Source: Bretschneidera sinensis
Lineage: Eukaryota; Streptophyta; Magnoliopsida; Brassicales; Akaniaceae
Reading direction: 5' to 3'
Length of the DNA stretch: 64,000 bases
Assembly: GCA_023935145.1 (NCBI GenBank)
Contig: CM043697.1
Coordinates: 44,722,501 to 44,786,500, forward strand
The position numbers and the translations under genes are program-made. The notes beneath the pieces are model-generated. The model made no database searches, was not told the DNA's origin, and worked only from the letters and a program-made list of their open reading frames with translations. Below are positions 59,017-64,000 of this stretch, in pieces; within the stretch, counting starts at the first letter, position 1; each line of letters starts with the position of its first letter.

Positions 59017-60373
59017 TTGAAAGCAATGCTGATACAATGGGTTTACAAGGTTGAAACATTAAAATACAAAATACAGACCCTAAGCTTGATGTAGTGTATG
59101 TTGAGCCTTCAATGTACTTTAGCTTAACTTCAGACACATGAAGGGAATGAAAAAAAAAAAATTACAGCTATGATTACAGTACAACTACTCTTATTTGATT
59201 GGAAAGTAAAATGCTGAAAAGTAAAGGAAAGAAAAGGCTATAGATAGATAATGATTGTCTGTATTTCCCTTATGATTAATTTTGCTGCTATTTATAATAC
59301 TTCAAGCTTGGACAGCTGTATTGATGTTTTCAAAAAGTCTCCCACGTTTCCACTTCTTCACGTTCTCTGGATTAATTACACCGAGCATTCCAAGTGTTCA
59401 AATCTTTTACTCCACTATGCGATTTGTATTTAATCGTGACCACTTTTACTTTAGCCAAATTAAATACACAACTTTTGGTTTATCCTTGATCCTTGAAGAG
59501 TCGGATTAGTAGTTATGTGTGCTCGAGATTGAAGTAAAATTCTTTTGAGCTTATCAACATCGAGTTTTTGAGTTATCTTATTTGTCTTGATGTTGTCCCT
59601 CAAACTTCTCTTTTAAAAATTCTTGTTTTGCGGTTTTTTTTACGGCTAATCGTCTTATCTTATTTAACACTCCTATCACGGCTCTTCTTTTTTCAACAGT
59701 TTTCTCTCTTACTTGCTAGGGCCTTTCCATGTGGCTCAATCAAGGCATGCCACCACATTAAATTATTTTTTGTATAAGCAAGAGTAAATCAAAAACCAAA
59801 ACTTATCCAAACCAATTGGATTGGGTCACATATTGCGTTTCGTTGGGGTTTTTGTTAACTCGATACTATCGGGTTGGATTGAGTTTTTTGGTCAACCTAC
59901 CCAAGCTCACCCTCAGTGTGTATTACGAGAAGTTATTAAATGTTTCAAATGTATGAAAAGATGAAATATATGCATCATAAGTATTTTCAATCATTGATGA
60001 AAAGAATAAATACAATTTATCAACAATTGTAACGAGAATTTTCCGTGCGTTACACAAATTAAGAATCTTACACATTTGGTCGCGCTAACTATATATAATA
60101 TTTGTAAATCTTAATTAAACCCTTGAGAAAATCTAAGGAACATTCGCATAAGTAACGTGTGTTCGATACTTAAATCAATATATTTTATACATGTGAATTT
60201 CATGGATAGAAACGATAAGCGAAATGCACAAATAATTTAAATGTTAAGTGTTACAACTGAAGCATTAGGATCAAAGCGCAAGGCAACCCTTAACACTTTG
60301 GGGGATAACATGAATTTAAACAATTTTTTTTCGACAAAATTGAAGCAAAAATGATAAACTATTTTCTATGAAA

Positions 60374-60665
60374 TAAAAATGTGAACATGAAAATGGTTTT
60401 CATTCTCTAAAAATAAAAACCAATTTCTAAAACCAAGCATATGTACCCTAAGGGACAATTTGGTATGGGGGATTAAGTTGTGATTGACTTACTTAATACC
60501 ACACGAACAGTTAGTCCCATAAAAATGTGAGCATGAAAATGGTTTTCATTCTCTAAAAATAAAAACCAATTTCTAAAACCAAGCATATGTACCCTAAGGG
60601 TCAATTTGGTATGGGGGATTAAGTTGTGATTGACTTACTTAATACCACACGAATAGTTAGTTCCA
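60374..60665. repeat. 146-bp tandem duplication, copy 2
   Basis: TAAAAATGTGAACATGAAAA at 60374 and its variant at 60520, same period as in copy 1, including the GGTATGGGGGATTAAG phrase in each unit. Confidence 0.8.
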
Positions 60666-61438
60666 CAGTTAGTCCCATATTCTCATCCCTTTAGGTTTGC
60701 ACAAGGGTTTATCTCACATTTGTTTTAAATATTGATTATTATTGATTGAGATACTAAAGTATCAGTCTTGATTGTGAAATTATTGATGGATAAATGAGTC
60801 TCACAGAGAGACAGAGATGATGAGAAAGAAATATAAAAGTATGATATGATAAAAATTATTTGATTGATTCATTATTTGCTGTGAACCTTATAACGAGGTA
60901 AATAATAATGTTGAATTGATAGTCTCAAGATGATTAAGTATATGAGAAGAAAAAACTGATATGTTTGATGATTAAGTAAAGAAGAGATTGATAAATGATT
61001 GGAATTATGATATGAGTAGTGATAATAAAATGTTATTATTGAATCATATGAGATATAGATGAATTATTGGAAGTGTATTCAAAGATTGAATTATTATATG
61101 TGAAGAGATAGATGATTAATATTGATGAATTAAAAATGATTGAATTATAAGATGTGACTGGAAGTATATAATCGAGTACTTCTAGTAAATTTAATTCACT
61201 GAGCTTGTGAAGCTCACTTCTCATTGTTAAATAATTTCAGGTAGCGAGCAGGAAAGATAGATTTGTGAGCTGAGATTTAGACTGAGTTGTTATTTGTAAG
61301 TCTCGTGGTCCACATCTTCAGTCTAATGGAAGAAGAAAAAAATTATAAATATTCATGCATAATATGTAGTATATATTATTTTAGTTGAAATTTTAATAAT
61401 GTAGCTCCCCTGTTGAGGGTTGAGGATTGATTTGTGTG

Positions 61439-61439
<1 letters not shown>

Positions 61440-61493
<54 letters not shown>
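61440..61493. repeat. (TA)27 microsatellite
   Basis: About 54 bp of alternating T and A. The copy 1 equivalent near 26384 (GTGTATATATATATTCAG) has about six units. Confidence 0.9.
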
Positions 61494-61495
<2 letters not shown>

Positions 61496-61616
61496 GTTGA
61501 TGTATGTTTTATATTGTTGCATATATGTGTCATGCTGGGATTTCAAAACGTGACGACACCGTCTCGAGGCTGGCCAACCTAGGATGGGCCATAACAATTG
61601 TTGTATATTTTGCATA

Positions 61617-62060
61617 CAGTTTTCTATAATGCAATTAAGCAGATTGTTGAATATGGCTATGGTGAGGATGTTACTGAAAGTCTATATCTAGGAATGGTTT
61701 TTACCATGCGAGTCAGGACCTTGTGTCCAACTTTGTAAATGATAGTCTAGATCTTTTAAAGAAAGGAAAGTGAGTTGATGGTTCAACAGATCATGTGTTT
61801 TAGGATTTGCAACATCTGGTGGCATATATAATGCTGGAGATGATTAGTGTTCTTAGAGAGGTTAAGCAATCTCTATCAGTTATAGAAGCAATGCGGTGGT
61901 TGTTAGTGTGTGACTTGAATGTTTTGCAAGCAAGTCAAATGGAGGGAGATCTATTGAGCACTCTTGGTTGTAAAGAAGGCTCGGGAGAGAGCTCCTCTAG
62001 TTCCCTTCCCAGCAATCATTGGTGGTTCAATGCTCTGAAACCTTTTTTTTTTCTTATAGA
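61617..62060 (+). pseudogene. N-terminal exon remnant of RF298-like gene, monomer J
   Basis: Partner of the monomer E remnant: YNAIKQIVEYGYGEDVTE, then in another frame HASQDLVSNFVNDSLDLLKK, then DLQHLVAYIMLEMISVLREV preceded by TAG (61800). One of the two TGA codons of E is GGA here (AAA-GGA-AAG-TGA), so that TGA arose after duplication. The MWWLL motif has become MRWLL. Confidence 0.7.
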
Positions 62061-62475
62061 AATTTGTAATTTAACTCATTTTTTTATGGTCTGTACAATG
62101 AAGAAATGATATGTTTCTTTATACATAGTATACTGAATTTTCTTATCTTTTTTAGCAAACTCATTTTTATCCCTCTGGCCATAATTATCCGTATTGTAAA
62201 ATTTGTCTAGTTTCCCCAAATATTAATGATGTCATCAAAGCTTTCATCATTTTGTTTGTTTGAATGAGCTGTAATTAGTTTGGTCCTTGCAGAATGAATT
62301 CAATTTAGTTGTTTTTTTTCTTTTTCATAAATTGTTGTCAACGTAATTGATGGAGGGATGAAGAGAAGCCACTAGATTTGCTTAACTTTACTTGGTACCC
62401 AAGAATTTAACTCGTTTTTAGGCATAGAACAAAGAAATTTTTGTTTCAATCCATGAAATAAATTTAAATCATCAT

Positions 62476-64000
62476 ATCCTCTCATATGGAGAAATGCCGG
62501 TCTTATGGGAAAGGGACTTACAGAACAGGGAAGCTAGCCACCGTTAGTGATTTTGTTGTTGAAGATAGAGTGAAGCCTCTACCTGAACTACCTATTGTAA
62601 ATACAGAAAGTGCTTCGCCAGATTTAAAAACTGAAGTTGGGCCTGCAGCCCCTGTAGTAGATGAAAATCATTTTTCAACTGATACTTCACCTGGTTTACC
62701 TATGAGAGAGAACTATTCAACAGTACGTACAAAGGATTGCATTGCATTTCCTACTGCAAATACTATTTCTGCAGCACTGTCTTCTTCATAAAAGAAACCT
62801 GCTCTGAAGCTTAAAATCAATGGTTCCAAGTCTTCTAATACACCAGATTAGTACGTCAGAATTCCATATGATGAATCACTAGGAAAGTATATCCTTCAAG
62901 ATAAGAAGGATGAATTGATTTTGAAGCTAGTTCCTCGGGGGTAGGAACAACAGAATGAACTAGAAAGCTAGACTAAGTGGGCCAATCAGAAAGGTCGTGC
63001 AGGCTGCTTATAGACTTAGTAAGGACCAACCTGAACTTAAAGCACTAAGGGTAGAGAAGGAAGTAGCATAATAGTTTAAAATTGAGAAGTAAATATTGGA
63101 GGAGAACAATATGTAAAAGCTGTATGAGATGAAAGCTGCCTTAAATAATGCCACTAACCAAATCCAGAGAGCTAACACTACTGCACGCAAGATTGAGGTA
63201 GAAAATTCTCTATTGAAGAAAGAAATGGAAGCTGTTAAACTAGAGGCTGATGAGTCTGCTGTGAGTTATCAAGAAGCAATAGGAAGGGAGAAAAAAGCAC
63301 TGAAGGATCTTCAGCCACGGGATGGGAAGAAGGCCTTGTTGCAAGAGGAGCTTGAGACTGAGAAATGGAAGGTGGTTGACTAGCAGCAGAGGCAAGGCAA
63401 AGAATCGCCAGAAAAAAAAAATTTAGGTTAGCTTCTTCATAATGAAATTATTGGTACCTTTTAGATATTACTTATAGGATGCTCAGTCAATGGAGTACTT
63501 TTATTCATGACATATTCATAAGAGTGTGACAAGGCTGTATTTTCATATACAATGTTTTGCCTCTTGACTTCTCATAAATCTCAACCTTAAGGAAAATAAT
63601 CTGGCTAAGTGCATAACTGTGCATATTCCTCTAATATATACGACTTATTGGATAAGACATGCTAAATCAGGAATTTACCTTTTCAACCTCTACTTATTGA
63701 ATTTGTATGGCCCAAATGCCAAATTTAGGTGGATAAAAAGAAATAAGGGAAAAATATAGAGTAAAAACTATTAGTGGTCTCCTACTTGTACTATATGATA
63801 GTTCTACACTTCTAATGCATTTTCCATTCAAGTAATCCTTACCAAAAGTGGATCGCATGCCTTTTTTTTTTAGTTGTTTTCCATCATATTGTAAACCTTT
63901 TCATTTCTCAAGTATTAACTAGGGTGCTTGAATCTTTTGGGCTAAATTGTTTATTCCTCAACTTGTTTTTGTATTTGCTGGAGCATTGTCCAATACTACT
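62476..64000 (+). pseudogene. RF298/MIP1-like RING E3 ligase pseudogene, monomer J (3' cut by window)
   Basis: Partner of monomer E body and start of a further array. Open from YGKGTYRTGKLATVSDF (62507) to TAA after SAALSSS (62789). Later stops match E (CCAGATTAG near 62847, GGGGTAGGA near 62939) plus a private AGCTAGACT near 62966. The coiled-coil stretch 63129-63383 is open. The intron runs to the window edge; the RING exon lies outside. 62061-62475 is non-coding and holds about 110 bp absent from copy 1. Confidence 0.85.

Larger units (their letters stand above)
57854..61616. other. Intergenic region upstream of GH3, copy 2
   Basis: AT-rich, with no recognisable gene or RNA. It contains about 386 bp (58559-58944) not found in copy 1, two AT microsatellites and the 146-bp tandem doubling. 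Short ORFs here lack motifs and codon conservation between copies. Confidence 0.7.
31662..64000. repeat. Segmental tandem duplication, copy 2
   Basis: This is the second macro-copy and it continues past the right edge of the window. It carries sequence missing from copy 1: 1,041 bp of transporter exons, 883 bp spanning the 3' LTR and transporter exons, 386 bp of intergenic DNA at about 58.56-58.94 kb, and about 110 bp at about 62.19-62.30 kb. It also has an extra 1,119-bp local duplication at 42264-44437. It lacks 593 bp present at 27018-27610 in copy 1. Because private differences run both ways, neither copy is simply derived from the other. Confidence 0.95.

Overview
This window is plant nuclear DNA, almost certainly from a eudicot. 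It is AT-rich, its genes have GT/AG introns, and its families are plant ones: NAC transcription factor, GH3 acyl-amido synthetase, ERD6-like monosaccharide transporter, RF298/MIP1-type RING E3 ligase, a CHY/RING zinc-finger remnant and a Ty1/copia LTR retrotransposon. I cannot name the species from sequence alone.

The window is nearly two copies of one tandem segmental duplication with a period of about 31.7-35 kb, the difference being later indels. Positions 1-29367 (copy 1) match 31662-64000 (copy 2) in the same order and orientation, with roughly a few percent divergence in the stretches I compared. Each macro-copy runs: an array of about five 3.1-kb monomers, each a decayed RF298-like RING gene (+); a NAC gene (-); a remnant of a CHY/RING zinc-finger gene (+); an ERD6-like transporter (+) split by a TNT1/Tork-like copia element; a GH3 gene (-) converging on the transporter; then 3-4 kb of AT-rich intergenic DNA leading into the next RF298 array. 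Copy 1 starts inside its array (monomers A-D). The second array is complete (E-I) at 26.5-42.4 kb. Monomer J starts a third array and runs off the window.

Almost everything is decayed. All RF298 monomers have in-frame stops or frameshifts, many of the CAG/CAA to TAG/TAA type. Both transporter copies are broken by the same copia insertion, and copy 1 has lost further exons through 1,041-bp and 883-bp deletions. Each GH3 copy has a different disabling change: a nonsense codon at the end of exon 2 plus a frameshift in copy 1, and a nonsense codon in exon 3 of copy 2. The NAC genes are the only plausible coding genes: copy 2 has an open 375-codon frame, while copy 1 is truncated by a 2-bp insertion.

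Shared and private lesions give a relative history. RF298 decay and monomer amplification came first, along with copia insertion and decay of copia (loss of the RT catalytic segment, shared stops). The 35-kb duplication followed, and then separate deletions, microsatellite growth and point lesions in each copy. I found no novel functional system. The notable feature is the two-level nested tandem architecture. A tandem misplacement of two haplotypes by the assembler is an alternative that must be excluded.
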